A stretch of DNA of 64,000 nucleotides from Inquilinus sp. Marseille-Q2685 (GCF_916619195.1 NZ_CAKAKL010000007.1:248001-312000); one strand, 5' to 3'; positions 1 through 13,068 are shown, counted from the stretch's first letter. Notes: generated by a model not told the origin, from the sequence alone. Made by a program: numbers and translations.

Positions 1-2
1 AG

Positions 3-107
3 GAGCCGCTGGTCGCCGCCACCGTCTCGATCACGACGCTGCTGTCGGTGCCGACGCTGCTGATCTGGCTTTATGCCCTGTCCGGAGCGGTGGCACGGAC
101 GGGCTGA
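3..107 (+). CDS. C-terminal fragment of a membrane transporter, possibly AEC (auxin efflux carrier) family
   Basis: Only the last 34 residues lie in the window; the gene begins upstream of base 1. They form one hydrophobic membrane segment (about residues 10-30 of the fragment, rich in L, T, S, V) followed by a short polar tail ending in ARTG and a TGA stop. The pattern of a final helix with a conserved TTLLSVPTL-like stretch recalls the last helix of AEC-family permeases, but the fragment is too short to be sure. It points right, convergent with the leftward genes that follow. It could be the tail of any polytopic membrane protein. Confidence 0.4.
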   Translation, partial: EPLVAATVSITTLLSVPTLLIWLYALSGAVARTG

Positions 108-157
108 ACGGATCGGACCATCCGCCGATCGCTGCCAGCGCCATCTGTCCGTGCAGC

Positions 158-652
158 TCAGTCGTCGCCGGATATGGTGACGCTAACCCGCGATCCGACC
201 TGGGAGAAGGAGATCTCGGCCGCATCTCGTTTCCAATAGGCCGTCGTTCCGAAGTCATGCTTGTCGAGCGTGTCCGGGGCGCCGAGGCGTTCCGACAGGG
301 CGTCCAGAAACCCGTCAGGGCTGCCCGTCGAATAAGAGCACGCCCTGTGCCCGTTGGGCCCTCGCGCGATCCAGAACGACAGCGTGTCGTCGCCGTCCTT
401 CTCTCCCCGCCGCCATGCCAGCACCTGCACCGAGCCGCCGTTGTAGGCGACGAAGCTGCTGCGCCAGTCCTCGAGCTGTGCGTCTGTCATGCGCTGCCAG
501 CCAAGGCGGTCGCCTCTCGCCGCGGCTTCCGGGATCGTCGAGGATCCGCAGACATCGAACAGCTGCGCGGCCGTCAGCGCCGGCATCGCCGCGGCCGGCC
601 CGGCGGCCAGGAGGATGCCTAAGACGGCAGCGGCTGCGATGTTCGCGCGCAT
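158..652 (-). CDS. Small secreted hypothetical protein
   Basis: 164 residues. The N-terminus (MRANIAAAAVLGILLAAGPAAA) is a clear Sec signal peptide with an AxA cleavage site, so the mature protein is probably periplasmic. The mature part begins with a Rap1a/Tai-like pattern, ALTAAQLFDVC, suggesting a small immunity-like or helical periplasmic fold, but this is weak. An in-frame ATG at 694 would add 14 residues (MGVVKKASLDHGRR) and overlap the TAG of the upstream kinase gene. I prefer 652 because it gives a standard signal peptide and has GGACGCAGG just upstream. Coupling with the kinase gene is likely. Function unknown. Confidence 0.6.
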   Translation of the reverse strand: MRANIAAAAVLGILLAAGPAAAMPALTAAQLFDVCGSSTIPEAAARGDRLGWQRMTDAQLEDWRSSFVAYNGGSVQVLAWRRGEKDGDDTLSFWIARGPNGHRACSYSTGSPDGFLDALSERLGAPDTLDKHDFGTTAYWKRDAAEISFSQVGSRVSVTISGDD

Positions 653-684
653 CCTGCGTCCATGGTCCAGTGATGCCTTCTTCA

Positions 685-1587
685 CTACCCCCATCCACCC
701 GCCGCCAGCGCCCGCCCGGTGAACGCCCGGTGCCGCTCCCGCAGGCTGCGCTCTTCCGCCGGCTCCAGGCCCCAGCCGGGCAGGCCGGCGATCGGGCGCA
801 GCGCCGCCCACAGCTCCCAGAGGGGAAGGGCTGTCGTGTCGGCTCCGGTCAGGGCGAGATAGTGGCGGGTGAGGGCGGCCATGGCGTCCTCGCCATGGGC
901 GAGGAACAGCTCCAGCCGGGCATTGGCCAGGTCGGCCAGCGGGTCGCCGGCGGCCGCGTCCTCCCAGTCCACCACCGCCTGCAGCCGGCCGCCGCGCCAC
1001 AGCAGGTTGCCGGGCCAGACGTCGCCGTGCAGCAGCACCGGCGGGTTGCGGCGGGGCGGGGGCCAGGCCGCGGCCAAAGCGGCGCGCAGGCGGGATTCGG
1101 CCAGGGTCTCGTCCGGCTCGGGCCGGGGCCGGGCGATCAGCGCCGCCGCCTGCTCCTCCTGAAGCGGCAGGAACGGCAGGGCCGGCACGCGGTGGATCGC
1201 GGCCAGCGCCTCGGCGATCTGGCGCATATGATCGTCGAGGTCGGCCGGCACGTCCTCCGTGTCGCCGTCGACGAAGCCCTGCAGCAGGAAGGGCGTCGGC
1301 AGGATGGTGCCGCTGGTGTCCAGGTGCAGCGGCCGGGGTGCGGGCACGCCGGCGGCCTGCAGCACCTGCAGCAGGCGAAACTCGTGCGCCGCGATGTCCG
1401 GGTCGCGCGCCAGGTCGGCGGCGCCGTGGCGGCGCAGCACCAGGGTCTCGGCCCGCCCGTCCGGATGCGCGACCTCCAGCGCCGTCACCTCGGCCGAGAC
1501 GCCGCCGGCCAGCGGCCGGGCGGCCAGCAGGCGAGCACCTGGATAGAGGCGCTGGACCAGCCGCGCCAGGGCACCGGGATCCTTCAT
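685..1587 (-). CDS. Aminoglycoside phosphotransferase (APH)-fold kinase
   Basis: 300 residues with the APH/choline-kinase signature: a Brenner-like catalytic loop LLHGDVWPGNLLW (HGDxxxxN), followed by the metal-binding AVVDWEDAAAGDP (DWE in place of the usual DFD/DWE). An N-terminal ATP-binding lobe carries TLVLRRH. Members phosphorylate small molecules (aminoglycosides, homoserine, sugars, choline); the substrate cannot be read from the sequence. The start ATG lies 5 bases after the stop of the upstream unknown gene (1593-2183), so the two are probably co-transcribed. Resistance activity should not be assumed: most environmental members act on metabolites. Confidence 0.85.
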   Translation of the reverse strand: MKDPGALARLVQRLYPGARLLAARPLAGGVSAEVTALEVAHPDGRAETLVLRRHGAADLARDPDIAAHEFRLLQVLQAAGVPAPRPLHLDTSGTILPTPFLLQGFVDGDTEDVPADLDDHMRQIAEALAAIHRVPALPFLPLQEEQAAALIARPRPEPDETLAESRLRAALAAAWPPPRRNPPVLLHGDVWPGNLLWRGGRLQAVVDWEDAAAGDPLADLANARLELFLAHGEDAMAALTRHYLALTGADTTALPLWELWAALRPIAGLPGWGLEPAEERSLRERHRAFTGRALAAGGWG

Positions 1588-1592
1588 CCCGA

Positions 1593-2183
1593 CTACCGGC
1601 CCAGCGCGATGGCCGAGCCGGTGAAGGGCACGACCAGGGTGAAGCCCTGCGGCGCCGGCTGGACCGGCGCGCCGGCGGCGGTGCCGAACTGGGTGACGCC
1701 GCGGCCGAGATGCTCGGCGACGTCGTGGCGGCCGCCGGCGAAGTCGAAGGGCGTGCTCTCGACCAGAAGGGCGGAGAACACGTTGGTGCCGACCAGCGCC
1801 GCCGCCGTAGTGCCGTCGGGGGCGGTGACGGTGGTGCCGACCACCAGGCTGGCGCGTCGGAAGGTGGCGATGCATTCGCCCACGGCGAAGGAGGCCGGGT
1901 CGTCGAAGCTCCCTTCCGGCCGGCGCTGCAGGTACAGCGAGAACTCGCCGACCGGATCGACCCCGAGCCGCAGCGCGCCGTTGTCGACGCCATGCGCCTG
2001 GAACGGTTTGGCGGCGAAGGTGAAGTGGGCGGTGGTCTCACCACGCTTGCCGAGGAACAGCGGCACGTCGAGGAAGGGCAGGTGCAGAAAATAGCCGTAA
2101 TCCGCCACCCGCCCGTCCGGCTCGGCCTGGTAGAAGCGGCCGGTGACGTACCAGGCGAGCTCGGCGGGGAGGAGGGCGGGCAT
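1593..2183 (-). CDS. Hypothetical protein, probable all-beta fold
   Basis: 196 residues, no signal peptide or membrane segment. The sequence is rich in short hydrophobic beta-like stretches (GYFLHLPFLDVPLFLG, FSLYLQRRPEG, FTLVVPFTGS) with an ALVGTNVFSALLVESTPFDF core, suggesting a beta-sandwich or jelly-roll. I do not recognise the family. It is the first gene of a probable two- or three-gene leftward transcript with the APH-fold kinase, which follows 5 bases later. The start is the ATG at 2183, preceded by GGAAGGACCGCCG, a good Shine-Dalgarno. Confidence 0.6.
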   Translation of the reverse strand: MPALLPAELAWYVTGRFYQAEPDGRVADYGYFLHLPFLDVPLFLGKRGETTAHFTFAAKPFQAHGVDNGALRLGVDPVGEFSLYLQRRPEGSFDDPASFAVGECIATFRRASLVVGTTVTAPDGTTAAALVGTNVFSALLVESTPFDFAGGRHDVAEHLGRGVTQFGTAAGAPVQPAPQGFTLVVPFTGSAIALGR

Positions 2184-2562
2184 CGGCGGTCCTTCCGGGG
2201 CTGATCGAAGGCGTGCGCTGGGGCGAGGGCACGGTATGATGCCGGAACCGGTGCCAGGATTCGATGCCCGGATGCGCGATTGATCCGGGATCCCCTGGGT
2301 GGACTATGCCGAAACGGATCGTGCATTGGGCCCTGCTCGACCGCGGCGTCCAACTCCGGCGCTCAACCTCGACGTGGCCTCCGCCGCGACGGTGGCACGA
2401 TCTGTCTACCCAACATCGCCGCCTGGGCTGATTGCTGCGGCAGGGCCAAGGTGGGCGACCAGGGAGCGGTGGAGACGTTCCGGCCGCTGACGGGCTCACA
2501 GGCACGATGGCTCTGGCAACCGGTTTGCAGGGCGAATAGCCCATGCTTCGCGCGGACGAAGC
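2184..2562. other. Intergenic region, left flank of the AT-richer cassette
   Basis: No convincing gene on either strand; the short open frames here have no Shine-Dalgarno and overlap each other. Base composition drops from the very GC-rich neighbour genes towards the cassette at the right. It probably holds the promoter of the leftward genes and the left junction of the cassette. I see no tRNA remnant, direct repeat or transposase fragment. Confidence 0.5.
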
Positions 2563-2591
2563 TTGACTCGCAGCTTTGGAACATATAGAGA
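2563..2591 (+). promoter_or_regulatory. Sigma70-like promoter of the two-gene cassette
   Basis: TTGACT at 2563-2568 matches a -35 hexamer (TTGACA) and, after 17 bases, TAGAGA at 2586-2591 is a moderate -10 (an alternative TATAGA lies two bases earlier with a 15-base spacer). The -10 falls inside the SOS box, the classic geometry of a LexA-repressed promoter. The first gene starts about 75 bases downstream. Confidence 0.55.
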
Positions 2592-2593
2592 AC
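2579..2593. promoter_or_regulatory. SOS box (LexA operator, alphaproteobacterial GTTC-N7-GTTC type)
   Basis: GAACATATAGAGAAC reads GAAC-N7-GAAC, the exact reverse complement of the alphaproteobacterial LexA consensus GTTC-N7-GTTC. It sits 72-86 bases upstream of the GTG start at 2665 and covers the -10 of the putative promoter. Seen in the sequence: the motif and spacing. Established: this direct-repeat operator is used by LexA in Alphaproteobacteria. Inference: the downstream pair is induced by DNA damage. Confidence 0.7.
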
Positions 2594-2664
2594 ATTCTGG
2601 CTCTGGTTTACTAAGTCCACCCTGCTGGTTAGGCTGTGATCTTTAATCAGGCAGGGGAAACAAA

Positions 2665-3711
2665 GTGTCTCTTATTTCGGTAGAACAGTTAGATAAAATC
2701 GTTATAGAGAGGATGATATTTCATGTTGTTGGTCCGGAAGATGCGAATTTAGTGTTGTTAGAGGAGATTGATCCAGGAAGTCATGCGAGTTTCTTCCTTG
2801 ATAGGATTCGATCTTCTTGCAATGGAATCATGTTTGATTTTCTTTCAGCATCACCGGTTCTAGCATCTCTCAGGCGTGTTGAAAGTGACTCTAGTCGATT
2901 TTCATCAGAGACAAAGGATTTGGCCGCGCTGTTCAACGGGCTGCACAGTGGAGCAGCAAGTGTTGGTGTATTTTTGGTATTCATGTTGCTTGTTGACGGG
3001 AATCGATTTTATGCAATAATTAAATACGATCACGAAGAAGTTTTGTCGTATACTATACAGGAAGAAGAAGATGTTCGACGTGCATTGATTGCAGCACTTC
3101 AGAGTACCTTTGTTCGCTCTCCTGACGCTTTGCAGAAAGCGGCGATCATACGGCTTACTGATGTAGGCGGCGAACTTTCTATCCGCGATCGGGTGTCTCC
3201 AGGAAAGGTCACTAAGTATTTCCAAGGATTTTTAGGCGTGAGACGCCGTTTTCAACCGGATCAGCTCACTAGTTCACTTTCTGAAATTGCTAAGAAGACA
3301 GCTCGGAGGCATGCAGCAGACCTCGGTTCTGCAGTAATGGGGCAGCTTAACCGGCGTGTTTATGATGCAATTCAGGCGCAGCCCGGATTCGATCCTGCCA
3401 ACCGTGAACCGTTCCTTGCGGCGGTGTTTGGTCCACTTCCTGAAGACTCACCGATCCGCAAGACCTTTGATAGGGAGTTGCGGAACTCGCGCATTGAGAA
3501 CGAAGTATTTGAATTCGACAAGGCTGCTGTGCCGCGTCCTCGTCGTAAGCATTTAGTTACAGATGAGGGTATCGAGGTTATATACGACCGTCAGTATGAC
3601 GATCGTATTCGTCGTGAGCCTAACGTCGGTGGGGGAGAACGCATTGTGATCGAGACCGGAGGGGTCAGGGTCGAAGATGACTACGCCGAACCGCGTACGC
3701 GCCTTCGTTAA
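2665..3711 (+). CDS. NdpA-like (37-kDa nucleoid-associated family) protein, first gene of SOS-boxed cassette
   Basis: 348 residues, starting at GTG with a strong AGGGG Shine-Dalgarno 9-13 bases upstream. The order of features resembles NdpA/YejK proteins: an N-terminal strand pair (VIERMIFHVV...NLVLLEEI), a hydrophobic GVFLVFMLLVDGNRFYAIIKYD core, a KVTKYFQGFLG segment near residue 190, and a C-terminal GIEVIYDRQYDDR...IVIETGGVRVED region. NdpA proteins bind the nucleoid; KwaB of the Kiwa defence system is another DNA-associated partner of a membrane protein, though I cannot show homology to it. Codon use is unlike the neighbours: bases 2701-2760 hold only 22 G/C of 60 by hand count. It overlaps the next gene by 35 bases, implying translational coupling. 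The NdpA assignment is by eye and moderate; it may be a distinct family of the same fold. Confidence 0.55.
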   Translation: MSLISVEQLDKIVIERMIFHVVGPEDANLVLLEEIDPGSHASFFLDRIRSSCNGIMFDFLSASPVLASLRRVESDSSRFSSETKDLAALFNGLHSGAASVGVFLVFMLLVDGNRFYAIIKYDHEEVLSYTIQEEEDVRRALIAALQSTFVRSPDALQKAAIIRLTDVGGELSIRDRVSPGKVTKYFQGFLGVRRRFQPDQLTSSLSEIAKKTARRHAADLGSAVMGQLNRRVYDAIQAQPGFDPANREPFLAAVFGPLPEDSPIRKTFDRELRNSRIENEVFEFDKAAVPRPRRKHLVTDEGIEVIYDRQYDDRIRREPNVGGGERIVIETGGVRVEDDYAEPRTRLR

Positions 3712-5101
3712 TCAACTTGCTGAGAATGGTTCGCTCGACGAGCGTCTTGATCGAGTTGATGTACGTGGCTTGGCCGGTGCTTCTCTGATCGCGGAGCTAC
3801 GTGAAGTCGCGCGCCTATGGCAAGATGGCGGATTTGGCAGCTTTGAGGCGTTAGATGCGCTCGGTGATGATCTGGACTTGGCGACGCTCAGCGAGGTCGA
3901 AGGTGAGCTGCGATTGATCATCACAAAGCGATCGACTGATACTACGTCTTACTTTCTAACGCCTCAGGGAGTTCGTCATCTTCTAATAGATGCGGGGCGA
4001 GTAGCAAAGACAAGGCGTGTACTTGTTGCCGAGGCCTTCGACGCCTTTCAGACAGTTTCCTGTTCGTTTGAGCCATGGATAACCATGGTTGAGGACATAA
4101 CGGAACCATGTCGTCTTCAGGGCGTAGTGCCGCGACGTATCGTACGAGACCAACTTGCGCAGGTTCCGCTCTCGATTGGGCCAATCCTACTTGATTCCGC
4201 GCCGGCTCAAGCTAGTACAGTTTTCGAAGTCTGGAGGGCCGTTGCGGCTCCCCAACTCCTTACCACGCTTTGTGATGAGATATGGTCGGTTGATGGCGTT
4301 ACGACGATAGCCCTGTCTGGTCCGAGACGTCGGCGTCTTATTGCTGACTTCGATGCCGTCTTGCCCGAGCGCGATCTTGGCCCGGCTATGGAAGCTGCCT
4401 CTTGGATCTATGACAGCGGTCGTGATGTAGAGACTCGCCACACTCTCTTTACATACGAGCTTGCGCGTGAATGGCCAGCAGACACTCCGTTTGCGCTTGG
4501 ATTTGCTGCGCGGGTACCCGATGCTCTGGAGGCCGCAAAATCCGCATTTCGTATGCATGTTCGTGAGGCTAGCAAGGAAACGCTAAAATCCTTGCAGGAT
4601 TTGCGGAAGAGCCTGTCGGAAGATGTTGCCCGGATGGTCACCCAAACCCGCGAGCTCGTGGCAACAACTTGGCGGGATTTTCTCGTCGTGGTAGCTGCGT
4701 TGTTGGGAAGGATGGCGCTAGTCAGCTCTTCAAAATCTTCTGAGTTAGATGCTGCTGAATGGTTGCTCATAGGCACTGCCATTTATCTTACTTTCAGCAT
4801 TATCATCACGATCGCATCTAATGCTAGCTTCATGCGCCTCGCAAGAGAGTCTCGCGCGGAATGGAAGACTAAGCTTTATGGGTTTCTTGATGAAAAGGAC
4901 TTCAAGAAACTAGCTGCTGATCCGTTAGATAAAGCAGAGCGCATTTACCGTCGAGCACGCAACGTTGCTTGTTGCGCTTATGTTATTTTGATTGTCGGTC
5001 TTATTGTGATGGCGATTGTTTCGGGAATTGGGGCTGGTAGAGCGGAGGCCAGCGAGGAGGATGTGCCGTTTCTGCTAGCGCACGCACCGACTTCCGAGTA
5101 G
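3677..5101 (+). CDS. Hypothetical protein with three C-terminal membrane segments, second gene of SOS-boxed cassette
   Basis: 474 residues. Residues 1-330 are soluble and of no family I recognise; the stretch around 295-330 (EASKETLKSLQDLRKSLSEDVARMVTQTREL) looks coiled-coil. Three hydrophobic segments follow at about 334-352, 362-385 and 430-455, with a charged loop between the second and third (RESRAEWKTKLYGFLDEKDFKKLAADPLDKAERIYRRAR), so the protein is probably anchored in the inner membrane with a large cytoplasmic head. The ATG lies inside the end of the NdpA-like gene with AGGG upstream. AT-richer than the surrounding genes, suggesting the pair was acquired together. A DNA-associated partner plus a membrane protein under LexA control is reminiscent of two-gene abortive-infection designs, but the function is unknown. 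Confidence 0.75.
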   Translation: MTTPNRVRAFVNQLAENGSLDERLDRVDVRGLAGASLIAELREVARLWQDGGFGSFEALDALGDDLDLATLSEVEGELRLIITKRSTDTTSYFLTPQGVRHLLIDAGRVAKTRRVLVAEAFDAFQTVSCSFEPWITMVEDITEPCRLQGVVPRRIVRDQLAQVPLSIGPILLDSAPAQASTVFEVWRAVAAPQLLTTLCDEIWSVDGVTTIALSGPRRRRLIADFDAVLPERDLGPAMEAASWIYDSGRDVETRHTLFTYELAREWPADTPFALGFAARVPDALEAAKSAFRMHVREASKETLKSLQDLRKSLSEDVARMVTQTRELVATTWRDFLVVVAALLGRMALVSSSKSSELDAAEWLLIGTAIYLTFSIIITIASNASFMRLARESRAEWKTKLYGFLDEKDFKKLAADPLDKAERIYRRARNVACCAYVILIVGLIVMAIVSGIGAGRAEASEEDVPFLLAHAPTSE

Positions 5102-5166
5102 TCCCGTCGTGCATGATTATGTGGTGGCCTGGATCGTCGTGCGTATGGGGATGATTGTGGCTAGTT

Positions 5167-7302
<2,136 letters not shown>

Positions 7303-7452
7303 TCGCTCTTTCCCTTCCAGGCCGGCTGAGCCGGCCCCCGTAGCTCTTGGCACCAGTCCGTTGCCGCTGCCGCTCGCAAGGATCGATGTCGGGCGATCAC
7401 TCAATCCGGCAACGGGGATGAATGTTCCGCACCGGCCCCCGTCATCAACAAC

Positions 7453-7491
7453 CCTCCCCCTGGCCCCCTCCCGCGAGGGGAGGGGGAGGAT
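7453..7491. repeat. Short GC-rich intergenic hairpin, related to the dispersed palindrome family
   Basis: A C-rich run (CCCTCCCCCTGGCCCCCTCCC) followed by GCGAGGGGAGGGGGAGG forms a strong hairpin between glgX and the gene upstream of it. It resembles the cores of the longer repeats at 40159, 42600 and 51578. It could slow or end transcription before glgX. Confidence 0.5.
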
Positions 7492-7526
7492 GGACGGCGA
7501 GGGCTGATCCAAAACCTGCCGTCCCC

Positions 7527-8040
7527 TCACAGCGCCTCGCGCCAGCGGGACCGCCACAGCCGGTAGTCCGCCCCGTATTCGCAGGCCGGGCTGGTCTCGT
7601 TGCCGAAGCGGTCGCGGAACGGGTTCAGCACCCGGTGGCCGCGCCAGTCGAACACGTCGGTCGCCGCGGTCGGCCCCAGCGCCTCGGCCAGCGCGTCGTT
7701 CCGTAGGCCGCGCAGGAGGGCGAAGGCGTCGATCGGGCGCAGGCCGAGCCATTCGTCGAGATCGGCGGGATGCAGGCACAGGCGCCGCCGCTTGCGCCAA
7801 TGGCCGAGCACGTCCCAGACCACCGGCGCCGGCTCCTCCTCGTCCCCCGGCGGGCGGGCGACGGCACGGATGTCGACCCGCTCGGCGAAGCAGCCGGTCA
7901 GCTCCACCCGCTCCGGGCCGGAGCTCGTGACCGACAGGCCCAGCCGCTCGAAATGCTCGCGCTGCGGCTCGTCGGAGGCGGCGGAGCGGGGCAGGGGCAG
8001 CCCGCCCTGCGCGGCGGGGTTCGAGATCAGGCGCAGGACT

Positions 8041-8051
<11 letters not shown>
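7527..8051 (-). CDS. Hypothetical protein of the trehalose operon
   Basis: 174 residues, start ATG overlapping the TAG of treY (ATGGTGAATAG), so translation is coupled. No signal peptide or membrane segment. A central beta-like region (HFERLGLSVTSSGPERVELTGCFAERVDIRAVAR) is followed by an Arg/Trp-rich part (WDVLGHWRKRRRLCLHPADLDEWLGLRPIDAF) and an aromatic C-terminus (YRLWRSRWREAL). I do not recognise the family. Its position after treZ-treY suggests a role in, or passive co-expression with, trehalose synthesis. Confidence 0.65.
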
Positions 8052-10538
<2,487 letters not shown>

Positions 10539-10542
<4 letters not shown>

Positions 10543-12386
10543 GCCGCCGGCTCCAGCGCCACGACGGTGCCCCAGCCCTCGACGCCGTCGGCCAGGGCGG
10601 CGGCGAGGCCGGGGGCGCTCTCGAACAGGATCTCGCCGGACGGTATCTCCCAGGCCGGACCCTTCTCCGGCGCCAGATGGGCGATGATGCGAAGCCAGCC
10701 GCCGCCCCGCAGCATCCAGGCGACGTCCAGCATCCGGCCGCGGCTGCGGTCGATGCCGGAACCGATCCGGCGCGGCGCCAGCAGCGGCACCACCCGCCGC
10801 CGCCGGATGTCGAGCAGCCGGCGCACCAGCGCCAGCCGGCGCGCGGCCTGGGGATCGTCGTCGTCGGGCTGCAGCACCGCGGAGTCGAAGGTGGCGGGGT
10901 CGAGCGCGTCGGGCAGGGTCTCGGCCGCGTCGGCGAAGCCGGCGAACTGCGCGAACTCCTCGCGCCGGCCGCGGCGCACTGCGTCGGCCAGCTCGCCCTC
11001 GAAGTCGCAGAAGAAGGGGAAGGGCTGGCGGCTGCCCCATTCCTCGCCCATGAACAGCAGCGGGATCTGCGGCGCCAGCAGCAGCACCGCGGTCATCGCC
11101 TCGACCGCCGCCGGCTCGGCCAGGGCGGCCAGCCGGTCGCCGAGGGCGCGGTTGCCGATCTGGTCGTGGTTCTGCAGGAAGCTGACGAAGGCGGTCGGCG
11201 GCAGATGGGCGCTGGGCTCGCCGCGCGGGGCCCGCCGCCGCTCCGACCAGTCGCCCTGGTAGACGAAGCCTTCGGCCAGGGCCCGTCCCAGGCGGGCCAC
11301 CGGGGCGTCGGCGTAGTCGGCGTAGTAGCCGTCGGCCTCGCCGGTCAGCGCGACATGGGCGGCGTGATGGACGTCGTCGTTCCACTGCGCGTCGTAGCGC
11401 CCCTGGGCCCCGGGCGTGCCGGACAGCCGCCGCGCCTCGTTCAGGTCGTTCTCCAGCACCAGATGGATGTGGCGGTCGGGGAAGGCGGCGCGGGCGGCAT
11501 CGGCGATCTCGGTCAGGATGTCCGGCCGGCTGTCGTCCCGGATCGCGTGCACGGCGTCGAGGCGCAGCCCGTCGAAGCGGAACTCCTCCAGCCAGTAGAG
11601 GGCGTTGTGGCGGAAGAAGGCGCGCACCTGCGGCCGGCGGAAGTCGATCGCCGGGCCCCAGGGCGTCAGACGGTCCTGGTCGAAGAAGGACCTGGCGTAG
11701 AGCGGCAGGAAGTTCCCGGCCGGGCCGAAATGGTTGTAGACGACGTCCAGCAGCACCATCAGCCCGCGCCGATGTGCCGCGTCGACCAGGCGCTTGAGGT
11801 CGTCCGGCGAGCCGTAGATCGAGGCCGGGGCAAAGGGCAGCACCCCGTCATAGCCCCAGCCGCGCGACCCGGGGAAATCGGCCACCGGCATCAGCTCGAT
11901 CGCGGTGACGCCGAGGTCGGCGAGGTTATCGAGCCGCCCTTCCACCGTCGCGAAGCCGCCGGGCCGGCCGATGGCGCCGCAATGCAGCTCATAGATCACC
12001 GCCTCGTGCCGGGGCCGGCCGAGCCAGCCCCCCGCCTGCCACTCGAAGGCATGCGGATCGCAGACCAGGGACGGGCCGAAGGGACCGCCTGCTTGGGCGC
12101 GCGAGGCCGGGTCCGGCACCTCGGTGCCGTCGGCCAGACGGTAGCGATAGGGCGTGCCCGCCGGCGCGCCCGTCACGGTGCGGCCGAACCAGCCGTCGTC
12201 CAGCCGCTCCAGCGGCAGGGGGGCGCCGTCCTGGCCGAGCAGCAGGGTCACGCTTTCGGCATCGGGCGCCCACAGGCGAAAGCGCGTGCCGCCGTCCAGG
12301 CGCAGCTCGGCCCCGAAGGGCATGGCGTGGGCGGTGCGCTCGGGCTGCGACGCCGGAGCGGCACGGGCGGCGGCCGGCGGGGGCAT
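10539..12386 (-). CDS. treZ: Malto-oligosyltrehalose trehalohydrolase TreZ
   Basis: 615 residues. TreZ hydrolyses maltooligosyl-trehalose to free trehalose. It has an N-terminal beta-sandwich (FRLWAPDAESVTLLL) and a GH13 barrel with LDVVYNHFG, GLRLDAVHAI, LENDLNEAR and FLQNHDQIGNR. The ATG at 12386 is chosen because GGAGGG lies 7-8 bases upstream; an internal ATG at 12323 would remove a low-complexity Ala/Pro leader. It follows the DUF2934 gene by 33 bases and overlaps treY, forming one operon with them for stress-related trehalose synthesis. Confidence 0.95.
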
Positions 12387-12419
12387 CGCCCGCCCTCCGG
12401 CCGCAGGCTCCGCATCCGG

Positions 12420-12617
12420 TCAACCCCGCTTCGGCGCGCCATCGGGGTCCAGCTCCTCCGCCCCTTCGGGCACGCTGCCGGTGCCCTGGCTCTCCTCGCC
12501 CAGGATCTCCGCCTCGGCCTGGGCCCAGTGCTGCTGCTGCCCGCCTTCGGGCCGGCCCAGCGCCTCCCAGATCTCATAGGCGCGGCGTCGGATCCGTTCG
12601 TTGCGATCGTCGCTCAT
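12420..12617 (-). CDS. DUF2934 domain small protein
   Basis: 65 residues. The N-terminal half fits DUF2934: an Arg-rich start and RIRRRAYEIWEALGRPEGGQQQHWAQAEAEIL, predicted to form two helices around the conserved RAY.IW...GRP.G....HW..AE core. The C-terminus is acidic and disordered. Function unknown; such proteins are often found beside glycogen/trehalose and stress genes, as here at the head of the treZ-treY operon. GGAG lies 10 bases before the ATG. Confidence 0.85.
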   Translation of the reverse strand: MSDDRNERIRRRAYEIWEALGRPEGGQQQHWAQAEAEILGEESQGTGSVPEGAEELDPDGAPKRG

Positions 12618-12713
12618 CCACCACTCCGTCTTTAGTATTAGAGTTATTATGGTTCATTCGTCCGTACGTGCACTCCGATTCGCACCAGCAAATGTGAATG
12701 TTTTGTAAATTGA

Positions 12714-12739
12714 AACGATCTTTCTATCCTGTCCGGTCC
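12714..12739 (-). promoter_or_regulatory. Candidate EcfG-type general stress promoter for the trehalose operon
   Basis: On the minus strand the bases read GGACC-N17-CGTT, one mismatch from the alphaproteobacterial EcfG consensus GGAAC-N16/17-CGTT. It lies about 97 bases upstream of the DUF2934 start. Trehalose and DUF2934-type genes are common members of that regulon, which makes the match more credible, but a one-mismatch site of nine bases can occur by chance. Confidence 0.3.
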
Positions 12740-13054
12740 TGATATTCACGTGGCCTCTATGCAAAATTTATTGTCAGGCAAAAGAAATCGCTTCGCTGCT
12801 GGCCGAAGTATTTCTTCCTGTGCGTGACGGGGCGCACCGAAACGGCTGCGCCCGCTGGTGTCGGGGCCTCGGCGAAGCTGCGGCGGCGGAACGTGCCCGC
12901 AGCACAGCCTCATCAGCGTCAATAGTGGCTGCACGGTTCGGTTCCGGCCCGCTCGCAAATTCTTTTCACGGTGGGAAAAGAGTCTTTCCAGATCCGGAAC
13001 GAGTGCGGCATGATCGCCATTCGCGATGCCCGCTTGACGGGAGGAGTCGGGAAT

Positions 13055-13068
13055 TGGTAACGTTCCCA
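13055..13068. promoter_or_regulatory. LacI-family operator upstream of the regulator gene
   Basis: TGGTAACGTTCCCA is a near-perfect palindrome with the central AACGTT typical of LacI/GalR-family operators. It lies 47 bases upstream of the regulator's TTG start and differs at only one base from the perfect palindrome at 14229-14242, so both are probably bound by the encoded LacI protein (autoregulation). Confidence 0.65.

Noticed and set aside
685-1587. Antibiotic resistance role for the APH-fold kinase
   Set aside because: The fold is shared by many metabolite kinases and no mobile element or resistance gene is nearby.
2280-2588. Short rightward open frames before the AT-rich cassette
   Set aside because: No Shine-Dalgarno, composition unlike a protein, and they run into the promoter and SOS box.
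2665-5101. Assignment of the cassette as Kiwa (KwaA/KwaB)
   Set aside because: Gene order is reversed and the membrane protein is far longer, with a big soluble head, than KwaA; only the general logic is similar.
12992-13020. GGAAC-N17-CATT as an EcfG promoter for the LacI operon
   Set aside because: The -10 part does not match CGTT and a LacI-controlled operon gives no independent reason to expect EcfG control.
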